DNA from: Anabaena sphaerica FACHB-251 | GTDB lineage: Bacteria > Cyanobacteriota > Cyanobacteriia > Cyanobacteriales > Nostocaceae | NCBI RefSeq assembly: GCF_014696825.1 | Contig: NZ_JACJQU010000003.1 | Location: 186,001-250,000, forward strand | Length of the DNA stretch: 64,000 nucleotides | Direction: 5' to 3' | Shown here: positions 1 through 9,236 of the stretch, in pieces | Numbering within the stretch: position 1 is the first letter of the stretch | Layout of the letters: each line of letters begins with the position of its first letter | Program-made: the position numbers and the translations under genes | Notes under the pieces: generated by a model | The model's database searches: none | Told to the model about the DNA's origin: nothing | Seen by the model: only the letters and a program-made list of their open reading frames with translations

Positions 1-2
1 AA

Positions 3-152
3 CAATTTAGTTTGAGCCGCAGTCAATCTCAGGATTTTTTTACAGAATGGCATGATCAATTACCTGAGATTAATTCGAGCGATGCCTACGGCGAAGCCAT
101 CGCACTAACCTATCAGCTTTTCAAGTCATCTTTGCAGGTTATTGATTGGTAA
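3..152 (+). CDS. C-terminal end of an unidentified protein (partial, runs off the left edge)
   Basis: A reading frame is open from the left edge and stops at TAA 150-152, giving 49 residues ending in LQVIDW. The start lies outside the window. I recognise no motif and assign no function. The stop directly abuts the 3' end of the convergent PIN toxin gene at 153. It could also be a chance open frame, although residue composition looks protein-like. Confidence 0.4.
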   Translation, partial: QFSLSRSQSQDFFTEWHDQLPEINSSDAYGEAIALTYQLFKSSLQVIDW

Positions 153-545
153 TCAGTACCAGTCAACAATTACCAGTCCCGAAACCCTGGAAAACTCATT
201 GACATTGTGAGTAACCAAAGTTGATTGAAGTGCTATGGCTGTCCCGGCAATCAAAACATCTATTTGACCGATGGGAGTTCCTTGCTGCTCCAACTCAGCA
301 CGAATTGTAGCAGCAGCAAGAGCAGCATCTCTATCAAACGGAATCACTTTAACTCGGCTCAGAAATTGCTGAAGTTGTTGGGTGCGTTTTGCGGGTGAAG
401 TGGACTTAGCAATGCCGACTTGTAATTCAAAGAGAACAATCGTAGGAATACTAATTTCCTCAGCAGAGATATTGGCAAGATTTTGAGCAACTTGTCCTTG
501 ACCTTTGAAATAGTAAATCAAGGTGTTGGTATCCAAAACGTACAT
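153..545 (-). CDS. VapC-like PIN-domain ribonuclease toxin
   Basis: This 130-residue protein has the layout of a complete PIN domain: an N-terminal MYVLDTNTLIYYF strand with the first acidic metal ligand (D5), a central LFELQVG helix with the conserved Glu, and a C-terminal IGQIDVLIAGTA segment with the third acidic residue, followed by THNVNEF. PIN toxins of the VapC family are Mg-dependent endoribonucleases that cleave tRNA, rRNA or mRNA. Its ATG follows immediately on the TAG of the upstream antitoxin gene, so the two are almost certainly co-transcribed and translationally coupled, with the antitoxin first. The acidic residues expected for activity are present, so it is probably functional. 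The RNA target cannot be read from the sequence. Confidence 0.88.
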   Translation of the reverse strand: MYVLDTNTLIYYFKGQGQVAQNLANISAEEISIPTIVLFELQVGIAKSTSPAKRTQQLQQFLSRVKVIPFDRDAALAAATIRAELEQQGTPIGQIDVLIAGTAIALQSTLVTHNVNEFSRVSGLVIVDWY

Positions 546-797
546 CTAGAGGCTCTCCCGCAAGATGTCTTGTCCCGATTCAGCGCGTATCTCTTCTAAT
601 GTAGGAAAGTCCTCTTTCCAACTTCCAGCAAGTGAATAAACGAGTTCTGCCCAAGAAAACTGGTTTGCAGATTGGTTCACAGTTTGGTTAGCATTGAGAT
701 GTTTGGCACGGATAAACTCAGCAAAAGTCAGAATCTCATCTGCCTGATCTTGGGGAAGGGCTTTGACGAGTGCATAAATCTGTTCAGCAATGGTCAT
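546..797 (-). CDS. VapB-like antitoxin (DUF2281-type)
   Basis: An 83-residue acidic protein lies directly upstream of the PIN toxin gene. The N-terminus (MTIAEQIYALVKALPQDQADEI followed by a Phe-rich helix) resembles the short DUF2281/VapB-like antitoxins common next to cyanobacterial PIN toxins. The C-terminal half (SWKEDFPTLEEIRAE) is acidic and probably wraps the toxin active site. Such antitoxins neutralise the toxin and usually autorepress the operon. The gene ends in TAG abutting the toxin ATG. The family call rests on context and weak similarity; the partnership with the toxin is more certain than the fold. Confidence 0.75.
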   Translation of the reverse strand: MTIAEQIYALVKALPQDQADEILTFAEFIRAKHLNANQTVNQSANQFSWAELVYSLAGSWKEDFPTLEEIRAESGQDILRESL

Positions 798-977
798 AAT
801 AGAGTTCTAGGTAAATAGACGGCCATTGAATGAGATGATCGGTGAAATTATTCTATTGTAGATGTTATTATCGAAAAACCTATAGCTCCGCCTCCAGAAG
901 TTGTGCTTTAGCTCTCAACGTAGCAAATCCCTAATCAGGTTATGATAATAAATAGTCTGGATGCAAAAGATGATTGA

Positions 978-3650
978 GTGAACTATCCCGCCCCGTCTTC
1001 AGAAATTAATTTAGGGTCTATTTTTCCCTTTGAGTTGGATCAATTCCAGCTAGATGCGATCGCCTCCCTCAATGCTGGCCGCTCAGTAGTTGTCTGTGCG
1101 CCCACAGGTTCAGGTAAAACATTAATTGGGGAATACGCCATTTATCGCGCCCTGGCGCGAAGGAAACGTGTATTTTACACCACCCCCCTCAAAGCGTTAT
1201 CGAATCAAAAATTACGCGATTTTCGGGAAAAATTCGGATTTGATCAAGTCGGACTCTTAACCGGGGATGCCTCCATTAACAGGGATGCACCGATTTTAGT
1301 CATGACCACCGAAATTTTCCGCAATATGCTTTATGGCACACCCATAGGTCAAATCGGCATCTCTTTGACAGACGTTGAGGCTGTGGTCTTAGATGAGTGC
1401 CACTACATGAACGATCGCCAACGGGGTACAGTCTGGGAAGAATCAATCATCTACTGTCCCCGTGAAGTGCAACTTGTGGCTCTTTCCGCTACTGTGGCTA
1501 ATAGTGACCAACTCACGGACTGGTTAAATCGTGTTCATGGACCCACAGACCTAATTTACTCGGATTTTCGCCCAGTCCCCTTAGAATTTCACTTTTGTAA
1601 TCCCAAAGGGCTGTTCCCGCTGCTGAATGACAGCAACACCAAAATTAACCCCCGTTTGATCAAACGTGGTAAAAAAGGTCCTGGGGAAAGAGGGAAAGCC
1701 GGTAGACCAGAAGCACCTGGCATTATTTATACCATCAGCCAATTAGAGCAGCGGGATATGCTGCCAGCAATTTTCTTTATTTTTAGCCGTCGGGGCTGTG
1801 ATAAAGCCGTGGGAGAAGTAGGGGATTTATGGCTAGTTAATAACGAAGAATCCCAAATATTACGTAGGCAGATTGATGACTTTTTAGCTCGTAACCCGGA
1901 AGCAGGACGTTCTGGACAAATTGCACCACTCTACAGAGGTGTTGCGGCTCATCATGCCGGCATTTTACCAGCTTGGAAAGTCTTAGTTGAGGAACTGTTT
2001 CAACAGGGATTAATTAAAGTCGTCTTTGCAACGGAAACCCTGGCAGCGGGTATTAATATGCCAGCGCGGACAACGGTGATTTCTACCCTTTCCAAGCGCA
2101 CTGATAACGGACACCGCTTGTTAAAAGCTTCGGAATTTCTGCAAATGTCCGGGCGTGCTGGTCGGCGGGGGATGGATTTACAAGGTCACGTAGTGACTTT
2201 ACAAACTCCCTTTGAAGGGGCAAAAGAAGCAGCTTATTTGGCTACATCTCCAGCAGATCCTCTGGTTAGTCAGTTTACTCCTAGCTATGGTATGGTGCTG
2301 AACTTGCTGCAAACCCATACCTTGGAACAAACTAGGGAACTGATAGAACGCAGTTTTGGACAGTACATGGCGACTTTGTATTTAAAGCCAGAGTATGACG
2401 AAATAGCGGAAATTAAAGCCGAATTAGAGAAAATTCAGACAGAATTAGCCGCAGTTGATGAAAATGAATTGGCGCTGTATGAAAAATTGCGACAACGTTT
2501 AAAAGTAGAACGGCATATTTTTAAGACTCTACAAGAACAAGCACGGGAAGACAGACAAGAACAATTGTCGATGATGTTAGATTTTGCTGTGACTGGGACG
2601 CTGTTAAGTTTGAAAGATAAAAACATGACAGCGACTTTACCTTTAACAGCAGTATTGTTTGGTAAAGCCCCAGAAGTGGGTCCAATGTCTTACTTGGTCT
2701 GTTTGGGACAAGATAACCGCTGGTATGTGGCTACAACTGCCGATGTAATTGACTTATATGCGGAAATGCCCAGGGTGGAAGTTCCAGATGATATTTTACC
2801 ACCATCAGAATTGGGTTTGAAACGGGGTCAGTCTGTGCGTGGTAATGCACAAACTGCGGCGATCGCCCAAAGCATACCCGATCCGAGCGAGTTTATGTAT
2901 ATGCCTCCGGAAGTGGCTACACAACTGAGTCGGGTTAACGCTGTCCAAGCGCAAATAGAAAATCACCCTTTACATCAATCAGGAAATATTGCCAATATAT
3001 TTAAACAAAGAGCGCGTTGTGTGGAATTAGAAGCTGAACTGGAAGGTTTAGAGGAGCAAGTAGAACAACACTCGCAACAACATTGGGAAGAGTTTCTGAA
3101 TTTAATTCAGATATTACAGCACTTTGGCGGGTTGGATAATTTAGCACCTACGGAACTGGGACAAATGGCCGCTGCGATTCGGGGTGAAAATGAATTATGG
3201 TTAGGTTTAGCGATCGCCAGTGGTGAACTGGATAATTTAGATCCCCATCATTTAGCTGCTGCGGCTGCGGCTTTGGTGACAGAAACACCACGCCCAGATA
3301 GTAAAGTGCGCTTTGACCTCAGTAATGAAGTTGCGGATGCTTTAGCTAAATTGCGGGGAATTCGTCGCCAAGTGTTCCAAGTCCAACGACGGTATAATGT
3401 GGCTCTGCCTATTTGGTTGGAGTTTGAATTAATTGCCATTGTCGAACAGTGGGCTTTGGGTATGGATTGGGTGCAACTATGTGCAAATACAACTTTGGAT
3501 GAAGGTGATGTTGTCAGGCTGTTACGTCGCACATTGGATTTATTATCCCAGATTCCCCATGTTCCCTATGTACAAGACTCTCTGCGGCGCAATACTCAAC
3601 GGGCTATGCAGTTAATTGACAGGTTCCCTGTGAATGAAGCGATGGAATAA
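978..3650 (+). CDS. Ski2/Mtr4-like DEAD/DEAH-box RNA helicase
   Basis: This 890-residue superfamily 2 helicase carries a Q-like FPFELDQFQ segment near residue 17, Walker A APTGSGKT at 41-48, a DECH Walker B at 139-142 (DEVH class), SAT at 170-172 and motif VI QMSGRAGRRG at 389-398. The large C-terminal part, with helical coils around 475-530 and a DSHCT-like end, is the arrangement of the Ski2/Mtr4/DOB1 family, which unwinds structured RNA for processing or decay. The start is GTG at 978: the N-terminal residues lead straight into the conserved helicase fold and no in-frame ATG lies upstream. No clear Shine-Dalgarno is seen. It appears to be a single-gene unit. The bacterial function of this class is poorly defined; the biochemical call is secure. 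Confidence 0.93.
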   Translation: MNYPAPSSEINLGSIFPFELDQFQLDAIASLNAGRSVVVCAPTGSGKTLIGEYAIYRALARRKRVFYTTPLKALSNQKLRDFREKFGFDQVGLLTGDASINRDAPILVMTTEIFRNMLYGTPIGQIGISLTDVEAVVLDECHYMNDRQRGTVWEESIIYCPREVQLVALSATVANSDQLTDWLNRVHGPTDLIYSDFRPVPLEFHFCNPKGLFPLLNDSNTKINPRLIKRGKKGPGERGKAGRPEAPGIIYTISQLEQRDMLPAIFFIFSRRGCDKAVGEVGDLWLVNNEESQILRRQIDDFLARNPEAGRSGQIAPLYRGVAAHHAGILPAWKVLVEELFQQGLIKVVFATETLAAGINMPARTTVISTLSKRTDNGHRLLKASEFLQMSGRAGRRGMDLQGHVVTLQTPFEGAKEAAYLATSPADPLVSQFTPSYGMVLNLLQTHTLEQTRELIERSFGQYMATLYLKPEYDEIAEIKAELEKIQTELAAVDENELALYEKLRQRLKVERHIFKTLQEQAREDRQEQLSMMLDFAVTGTLLSLKDKNMTATLPLTAVLFGKAPEVGPMSYLVCLGQDNRWYVATTADVIDLYAEMPRVEVPDDILPPSELGLKRGQSVRGNAQTAAIAQSIPDPSEFMYMPPEVATQLSRVNAVQAQIENHPLHQSGNIANIFKQRARCVELEAELEGLEEQVEQHSQQHWEEFLNLIQILQHFGGLDNLAPTELGQMAAAIRGENELWLGLAIASGELDNLDPHHLAAAAAALVTETPRPDSKVRFDLSNEVADALAKLRGIRRQVFQVQRRYNVALPIWLEFELIAIVEQWALGMDWVQLCANTTLDEGDVVRLLRRTLDLLSQIPHVPYVQDSLRRNTQRAMQLIDRFPVNEAME

Positions 3651-4005
3651 GCTTTAGGTTGGGCATTGCCCGCCTACTGCATTCGATTTTTGAATTAATA
3701 AATTTAACCTAGTTCTTCCTTATCAAAAACGAAGATATCACATTTACAGGTTGAAGTCAACAGTATTAACTGATAAATTTTGGACATTTAATATTGTATT
3801 TGTTGGGGCTGGTAATTGGTAATTGGGAAGAGCAATTATCAAATAGAATAGGTTTATTGTCAGTGATGATTGGTACAAAAACTCGCTTTTCTCTATTTCT
3901 GATGTGACAAGCATTCTGACTCCTGAATCCTGTAAGGGTTTGACCCTACTCAACCCTGACTGAATCCTGAATTTTTACCTGAAAACCTTTTTTTCACCAG
4001 CGGAT
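3651..4005. other. Intergenic stretch without a recognisable gene
   Basis: AT-rich DNA between the helicase and the small membrane-peptide genes. A 69-codon open frame on the minus strand (3744-3953) has no recognisable motif and partly reads through low-complexity ATTGGTAATTGG-type repeats, so it is not called. No hairpin strong enough to call a terminator was seen. Confidence 0.5.
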
Positions 4006-4116
4006 TTACTGACCTAAAAAACCAGCAAGCAGTAACGGCAAAAGTATCAAAGCCGATGTAATTAAAACCAGAGTTGCCGGATCAATTTTGATGTGGTTTT
4101 TCTGTGGGTCTCGCAT
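4006..4116 (-). CDS. 36-residue single-pass membrane peptide
   Basis: ATG at 4114-4116 (minus strand) opens a 36-codon frame ending in TAA at 4006-4008. The product has a charged N-terminus (MRDPQKNHIKID) and then a continuous hydrophobic segment (LVLITSALILLPLLLAGFLG), the build of the tiny accessory subunits of thylakoid complexes. I cannot match it to a named Psa, Psb, Pet or Ndh subunit. A second, similar mini-gene lies 100 bp upstream on the same strand. No strong ribosome binding site is seen, and a chance hydrophobic frame cannot be excluded. Confidence 0.5.
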   Translation of the reverse strand: MRDPQKNHIKIDPATLVLITSALILLPLLLAGFLGQ

Positions 4117-4216
4117 TTGCCACAATTCCCCCAAAACAGGTATTTAAACTCATCTTAAATTATTTATAGCCCTTTTGTGGGATTTCATGAGTTGAGAAAT
4201 GTAAAGCAGCAATAAC

Positions 4217-4324
4217 TCATTTCTTCCCTGGTAGTTTAGTACCCATTTCCGTTAATGCAGAGAAGATGAGATAGGCAATCAGTAAACCCACACCTGCTAA
4301 AAAAGCGAGTAAATCGTTATTCAT
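4217..4324 (-). CDS. 35-residue single-pass membrane peptide
   Basis: ATG at 4322-4324 (minus strand) with AGGGTAAG just upstream opens a 35-codon frame ending in TGA at 4217-4219. The product is MNNDLLAFLAGVGLLIAYL followed by a polar tail ending KLPGKK: one transmembrane helix with a positively charged C-terminus. The plausible ribosome binding site, clean start and stop, and the neighbouring mini-gene of the same architecture favour a real gene. No family is recognised. By analogy it could be a small subunit of a membrane complex, but that is inference. Confidence 0.55.
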   Translation of the reverse strand: MNNDLLAFLAGVGLLIAYLIFSALTEMGTKLPGKK

Positions 4325-4503
4325 AACTTACCCTATATTTTACCTTACATAAAGCTATGATACAGGAATAATACCCAGCATCCAGATTTATCAAAAAAAT
4401 CGGGGATATAAGCGGTATTAATTAACCTATTTTTATCCGCGTTTATCTGCGTTTATCTGCGGTATTTATCCTGGAGACCCTATTAGACCTCTCCGGAAAT
4501 ATG

Positions 4504-4532
4504 GTAGAGACGTTCCACCGGAACGTCTCTAC
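4504..4532. repeat. Perfect 13-bp inverted repeat
   Basis: GTAGAGACGTTCC (4504-4516) pairs perfectly with GGAACGTCTCTAC (4520-4532) around a 3-nt loop. It is in intergenic DNA next to degenerate TTTATCTGCG repeats (4440-4470). It resembles the short dispersed hairpins common in cyanobacterial genomes. There is no T-run directly after it, so it is not called as a terminator. Confidence 0.7.
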
Positions 4533-4619
4533 AAGGGTTTCAAACCACGCACATTTAATTACCGGAGATGTCTATTGTGAAGCCCCCCTTTTTAAGGAGG
4601 TTGGGGGAATCTCACAACC

Positions 4620-4877
4620 AACTCAATATCAAACGAAATCAAGGTTTTAGGTGCAACTGGTAATAATTTAGGTGATATAGGTGCGGCAGCGATCGCTAAA
4701 ATCCTACCACAAAACCAAACTTTAGAAAAACTCAATTGGCGACGAAATCACATCACAGCGCAGGGTAAACAGACTTTGATTAAAGGATTAAAGTCAAATC
4801 AGGCACTTTGCGAATTGCTAATAGATGGTAAGCAAGATGAACTAATTACTGCTTTACTAGAATTAACTCTAGTTTAA
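4620..4877 (+). pseudogene. Remnant of a leucine-rich-repeat protein
   Basis: From about 4620 the frame ending at TAA 4875-4877 reads as LRR-like protein: NNLGDIGAAAIAKIL, then LEKLNWRRNHITAQGKQTL, then LKSNQALCELLID. This matches the 28-residue ribonuclease-inhibitor-type repeat (L..L.L..N.I...G...L). No start codon with a ribosome site precedes it and the upstream part is replaced by the dispersed CCCCCTTTTTAAGGAGG repeat at about 4583. I read it as the 3' end of a decayed LRR gene. Only two repeats remain. Confidence 0.55.
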
Positions 4878-5007
4878 ATCCAGGTAAAGACAAAGCAACC
4901 CTTAGTGATATCGCGTTAATTGAAAGTGTATATCGCACATAATTTTCCCGGATACCGTTTATTTACTTCGACAATAGGGAATGGTAAGCATATATGTTGA
5001 AGTCATG

Positions 5008-5140
5008 TAAGTAGGTTGGCGTTAAAATTTGTCGTTATGACAAGACAAAAGGCAAGAGGCAAAAGGCAAGAGTGAAGAGGTTTTTAGGCTACTTTACATT
5101 TTGTTACATACTTTTGTTTTTTCACGTCGTTCTACTTAGT
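5008..5140. mobile_element. MITE family D, copy 1
   Basis: Left end TAAGTAGGTTGGCGTTAAAA, right end with ACATTTTGTTACATAC and TCTACTTAG. The same ends and the same internal TGTTACATA motif recur at 9039-9141, 38634-38778 and 44088-44219. The interior carries heptamer-like AAGGCAA repeats. No transposase frame is present, so it is a non-autonomous palindromic element. Confidence 0.65.
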
Positions 5141-5192
5141 AGTGACTTCTCCTAGATTTTTGATCCTTACTCAGATTAAGAATATTTGACCT

Positions 5193-6158
5193 ATGGCTTA
5201 TTATCAGAGGAAAATCTCCATTTACCCCTACCCTAGACTACGGACATCACTGGTACTCATATTAACACTGTTTTTTTTGAATATGGGATGTTCTAGTGAG
5301 GAAAATCAAACTCTTTCCAATCCTAACACCTTAGCAGCTGGTCAAAATTCTGCTGTAGGTCAGCAATCAAAAACGCTTCATATCGCTGTGATTCCTATTC
5401 AATCTTCTCAAGCACAAGCAAAACAATTAAAAATTTTAGATGAGTATTTAGAAAAGACTATAAGACGCAAATTTAATATTCACGTGCAGCCAGACTATGA
5501 TACAGCCATAAACTTGCTGGTAACAGAACAAGTACAAATTGCTTATTTGGGTTCCCTTAGTTATGTCAAAGCCAAGCAAAAAAATCCCAATATTGAACCC
5601 ATACTTGCACCCATTAATAAAGCGACAGGTAGACCTTGGCATACTAGCATGATAATTGCCAATTCTGCTCATATCAAAAGCGTAAAGGATTTGACAAATA
5701 AACGATTTGGATTTGTCAGTAAATCCTCTACCACTGGTTTTTTGATTCCTTGGGTAGAGTTATTTAAGAAGGAAGAAATTGATCCTGACAAAACCTTTAG
5801 TGAAGTTCAATTTTTAGGTAGTCATGATCAGGCTTTAGAAGCGTTAATTGCTGACGAAGTTGATGCTGTAGCAGTGCAGCAAGAAGCTTATTTTAAGGCA
5901 CAATCAGAAAACAAACTTCCTCAGGCAAAGTATGTAAAGATTTGGGAGTCATCACCATTACCAACTGATCCGATAGTTATATCTAGCAAGCTCGACCAGA
6001 AATTAATTTATAGTCTCAAAAAGGCATTAATTGATGCTCCAAATGCTATTGTATCAGTTTCAGGAGCAGAAATAGTAGGATATACCCTTGTAGATGATAT
6101 GAACTACGAACCAATTAGGCAATTGCAAACAAAATTAGATGAAAACACTCCAAATTAA
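5193..6158 (+). CDS. PhnD-like periplasmic substrate-binding lipoprotein
   Basis: The 321-residue product starts with a basic N-terminus, a hydrophobic stretch and a lipobox ending at C33 (LNMGCSS), so it should be a lipid-anchored periplasmic protein. The mature part has the PhnD/phosphonate-binding fold signature: IAVIPIQSSQ, QPDYDTAINLL, QVQIAYLGSLSYV, a central DLTNKRFGFVSKSSTTGF and DEVDAVAVQ. PhnD-type proteins bind phosphonate, phosphite or phosphate for ABC importers. Here no permease or ATPase follows; the next gene is a histidine kinase whose longest frame overlaps it by 20 nt. This suggests a sensory rather than transport role, with the binding protein presenting ligand to the kinase. 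The family is well supported; the ligand is unknown. Confidence 0.87.
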   Translation: MAYYQRKISIYPYPRLRTSLVLILTLFFLNMGCSSEENQTLSNPNTLAAGQNSAVGQQSKTLHIAVIPIQSSQAQAKQLKILDEYLEKTIRRKFNIHVQPDYDTAINLLVTEQVQIAYLGSLSYVKAKQKNPNIEPILAPINKATGRPWHTSMIIANSAHIKSVKDLTNKRFGFVSKSSTTGFLIPWVELFKKEEIDPDKTFSEVQFLGSHDQALEALIADEVDAVAVQQEAYFKAQSENKLPQAKYVKIWESSPLPTDPIVISSKLDQKLIYSLKKALIDAPNAIVSVSGAEIVGYTLVDDMNYEPIRQLQTKLDENTPN

Positions 6159-7950
6159 CTATACAAAATCAAAAAAAAAATCAATAATTACTATGAGGAT
6201 TTGGCAAAAATTCCTGAGTTCTTCTCTAGTATTAGCTGCGTTGATATGTTTGATGATGACCAGTGCTTTTCGTCTATATCAAGCCGAGACAGCTGCGGAA
6301 AAAATTCAGAAAAGAACGGCTTATGCACTCAGTATTACTCATAGCTTAGAAAAAGCTTTAAAAGATCAAGCCCTAGCACTCAAAGATTTTGTAGTTCTAG
6401 GCTATAATATTACAAATATGATACAGTTTCAAAAAATCAGGTCTAATTTTCTGATAGACCTCGATAAGTTAGAATTTGTGATGGATGAAGTACCAGAATT
6501 ATCATTTGTGCGTCGTCGTCACGCTTTTTTAACACATTTAGCCAACACTATAGATAGTAAAAATAATTTAGTTACATCTCAACAGGATTTGCAAGCAATT
6601 AACTCTTACATACAAGATATTACATTTTACCTAGCTGATATTTCTCAGAAAGCTCAAAAACAAAATAATACTGCTAATGAGAGGGTTGCAAGAATCAGAA
6701 AAATGAATACAAATTTTCAATTTTTAGGCATTATTGGTATATTTTTAATATTTTTGTTTAAACTAATAATGATTATACTTCCAGTTATTCGCTCATTGCA
6801 TAAACTGCAAATTGGAGTAGCAAAAATTGGTGCAGGTGATTTAAATTATCATTTAGATATTAAAACTAACGATGAAATTGAACAATTAGCAGATGAGTTT
6901 AATCAGATGACCATGAAATTAAGAGATTTTTATTATTCTCTAGAATCCAGAGTTTCTGAAAGAACCTCGGAACTTTTTGAACTCAATCAAGATTTACAGA
7001 CGGAAATAGTTGATAGAAGAAAAGCGGAAATTAATCTGAAACAGTCTCAGATTCAATTAACACAAAAAGCCCAAGAACTAGAACAAGCACTGCAAGAACT
7101 CCAGCAAACTCAAATTCAATTAATTCAAAATGAGAAAATGTCAAGTTTGGGACAGCTAGTAGCTGGTATAGCTCATGAAATTAATAATCCCGTTAACTTT
7201 ATTCATGGTAACATTACACCACTTGAAGAATGTTTTCAGAATTTGATTCAATTAATAAATCTGTATCAAACCTACTATCCCCAACCTGTGGATGAAATTC
7301 AATACTACATGGAAGATATAGATTTACCATTCATTGTTGAAGATACAAGTAAAATAATTGCTTCTTTAGACGTAGGAGCTAAAAGAATTCGTGAAATTGT
7401 TTTATCTCTCAGAAACTTCTCTCGACTGGATGAAGCTGATATCAAAGAAGTAAATATCCACGAAGGAATTGATAATACATTGTTAATTCTTCAGCATAGA
7501 ATTAAAGGAAAACCTCAAGAAGCTGAAATTGAAGTTATCAAAAATTATGGTGATTTACCCGTAGTTGAATGTTACCCAGGTCAACTAAATCAAGTATTTA
7601 TGAATATTATTAGTAATGCCATAGATGCTCTAGAAGAACACAGAAATAAAAATTCTTTATCAGACATAAATACTTGTAATAAGAGAATTTATATTCAAAC
7701 CAAGCTGATAAAAAATGATCGGATTGCTATTCATATTGTAGACAACGGGATGGGAATACCAGAAGAAAGTCGCAATCGTATATTTGATCCTTTCTTCACT
7801 ACAAAACCTATTGGTAAAGGAACCGGTCTTGGCCTGTCAATTAGCTATCAAGTTATTACTGCCAAGCATGAAGGGAAATTGCAATGTATTACTACACCAG
7901 GAAAGGGAACAGAATTTATTATTGAACTTCCGATTAAGCAACATAATTAG
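6139..7950 (+). CDS. Membrane sensor histidine kinase (HAMP-HisKA-HATPase)
   Basis: A 603-residue kinase. Two membrane segments (about residues 25-45 and 190-215) enclose a roughly 145-residue periplasmic helical sensor region. They are followed by a HAMP linker, a long coiled coil (about 270-335), a HisKA box GIAHEINNP with phosphoacceptor H346, and a HATPase with the N box ([10 protein letters not shown]), DNGMGIP and [11 protein letters not shown]. The longest frame starts inside the preceding gene (20-nt overlap). ATG 6193, which begins MRIWQKF just before the first helix, is an equally good start. The coupling to the binding-protein gene suggests the two form one receptor. No response regulator is adjacent, so the output partner is unknown. 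Confidence 0.9.
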   Translation: MKTLQINYTKSKKKSIITMRIWQKFLSSSLVLAALICLMMTSAFRLYQAETAAEKIQKRTAYALSITHSLEKALKDQALALKDFVVLGYNITNMIQFQKIRSNFLIDLDKLEFVMDEVPELSFVRRRHAFLTHLANTIDSKNNLVTSQQDLQAINSYIQDITFYLADISQKAQKQNNTANERVARIRKMNTNFQFLGIIGIFLIFLFKLIMIILPVIRSLHKLQIGVAKIGAGDLNYHLDIKTNDEIEQLADEFNQMTMKLRDFYYSLESRVSERTSELFELNQDLQTEIVDRRKAEINLKQSQIQLTQKAQELEQALQELQQTQIQLIQNEKMSSLGQLVAGIAHEINNPVNFIHGNITPLEECFQNLIQLINLYQTYYPQPVDEIQYYMEDIDLPFIVEDTSKIIASLDVGAKRIREIVLSLRNFSRLDEADIKEVNIHEGIDNTLLILQHRIKGKPQEAEIEVIKNYGDLPVVECYPGQLNQVFMNIISNAIDALEEHRNKNSLSDINTCNKRIYIQTKLIKNDRIAIHIVDNGMGIPEESRNRIFDPFFTTKPIGKGTGLGLSISYQVITAKHEGKLQCITTPGKGTEFIIELPIKQHN

Positions 7951-8140
7951 TTTCCAAATCGTGTTTATAATTGCGTATAATCTACAGCAGATTGCAAGTG
8001 AATGAGGTACAAAGTGAAAATCAAAATATGACTGTAGCGCAGCTTTATCAAACATCAAGCGGCTTTCACTCCTGACTCCTGAATTCTGCTTGCTGTATTT
8101 GTTAGGTTACATACCAATTTTATAGCAATCCTAAATCATT

Positions 8141-8950
8141 ATGAAACTTCACTTATTAAAACCACTAGCGTTTATTGATTTAGAAACCACAGGAGTAGAG
8201 GTTACTAAAGATAGAATTGTGCAAATTGCCGTCCTCAAAGTATTTCCAGACGGCAGAGAAGAACTGAAATCTCAAATAATTAATCCCACAATTCCTATTC
8301 CTCCCACTGTTTCAGTAGTACATGGAATTTATGATGATGATGTAAAAGATGCACCTACCTTTGCTGAAGTTGCTCTTGACTATTTAAATTTTCTTGATGA
8401 TAGTGACTTAGGTGGGTTTAATTCCAATAAATTTGATATTCCTTTGCTAGTAGAAGAATTTTTACGTGTCGGAATATGTTTTAAATTGCCTGGGAGAAAT
8501 TTAGTAGATGTGCAAACCATATTTCACACAATGGAACGACGCAATTTAAGGGCAGCTTATAAGTTTTATTGTGGTCAAGATTTAGTAGGAGCGCATGATG
8601 CAGCAGTTGATATTCGTGCGACTTATGAAGTTCTCAAAGCACAAATTCAACGGTATGAAAATGTAGAATATAGTAATGATGGTTCTCCTGTACCTGTGCC
8701 AATTAAAAATGACATCAACATTTTAAGTCAACTGACTACCTTTAATTTTTTAGACCCCACAGGTAAACTTATTTATGATGAACAGAAAAAAGCCATTTTG
8801 TTTAACTTTGGTAAATATAAAGGCAAACCTTTGCTAGAAGTATTTTCAAAAGATCCCAGTTATTACGACTGGATGATGAATAAAGGAGATTTTTCATTAT
8901 CTACTAGGAAAGTTTTAAAAAGAGCTTGGAAAGCAATTCATGATTCGTAA
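8141..8950 (+). CDS. DEDDh 3'-5' exonuclease with C-terminal DUF3820-like domain
   Basis: The 269-residue product opens with ExoI motif AFIDLETTG (D13, E15), continues with an ExoII-like GGFNSNKFDIPLL, and has ExoIII GAHDAAVDIRATYEV, the HxxxxD form of DnaQ-like DEDDh exonucleases. Residues from about 220 (FNFGKYKGKPLLEV, YYDWMMNKGDF) form the small DUF3820-type domain often found after such exonucleases. It is not the replicative epsilon subunit by context; stand-alone members act in DNA repair or RNA trimming. No operon partner is visible. Confidence 0.88.
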   Translation: MKLHLLKPLAFIDLETTGVEVTKDRIVQIAVLKVFPDGREELKSQIINPTIPIPPTVSVVHGIYDDDVKDAPTFAEVALDYLNFLDDSDLGGFNSNKFDIPLLVEEFLRVGICFKLPGRNLVDVQTIFHTMERRNLRAAYKFYCGQDLVGAHDAAVDIRATYEVLKAQIQRYENVEYSNDGSPVPVPIKNDINILSQLTTFNFLDPTGKLIYDEQKKAILFNFGKYKGKPLLEVFSKDPSYYDWMMNKGDFSLSTRKVLKRAWKAIHDS

Positions 8951-8961
8951 TTCGTAATTTA

Positions 8962-9211
8962 CTCGTTCCCATTACTCATTCCCATACTCTGTATAGGAAT
9001 GAATTATAGAAGGCTCTGCCTTCTACATATAGTTCACACTAAGTAAGTCGGCTCGAAAAAACCAAGGTATGTAACAAAATGTAAAATCTCTGAAAGTCTC
9101 TTGCCTTGCCATAACGACAATTTTCAACGCCTACCTACTTATGCTGCGTTATAAGCTACAGTAGAGTCAGAGCCTCTGTGATTGCATTCCCAGTCTGAGA
9201 CTGGGAACGAG
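8962..9211. mobile_element. MITE family E (CTCGTTCCCA ends), interrupted by another element
   Basis: CTCGTTCCC at 8962 and GGGAACGAG ending at 9211 are the terminal inverted repeats. The inner arms (CCCATACTCTGTATAGGAATG, GCTCTGCC and AGAGCCTCTGTGATTGCATTC) align with the uninterrupted copy at 57263-57372. The middle of this copy is split by a complete family D element (9039-9141), so the insertion order can be read: E first, D later. Confidence 0.65.
9039..9141. mobile_element. MITE family D, copy 2 (nested in a family E element)
   Basis: CTAAGTAAGTCGG at the left and CGCCTACCTACTTA at the right are near-inverted ends. The internal GTATGTAACAAAATGTAAA is the family D core in the opposite orientation to copy 1. 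It sits inside the family E element, dividing it into two arms. Confidence 0.65.
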
Positions 9212-9236
9212 ATAAACAAAATCATAGGCAATATTT

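Noticed and set aside
3744-3953. A 69-codon open frame on the minus strand
   Set aside because: No motif, and part of it is translated ATTGGTAATTGG-type repeat.
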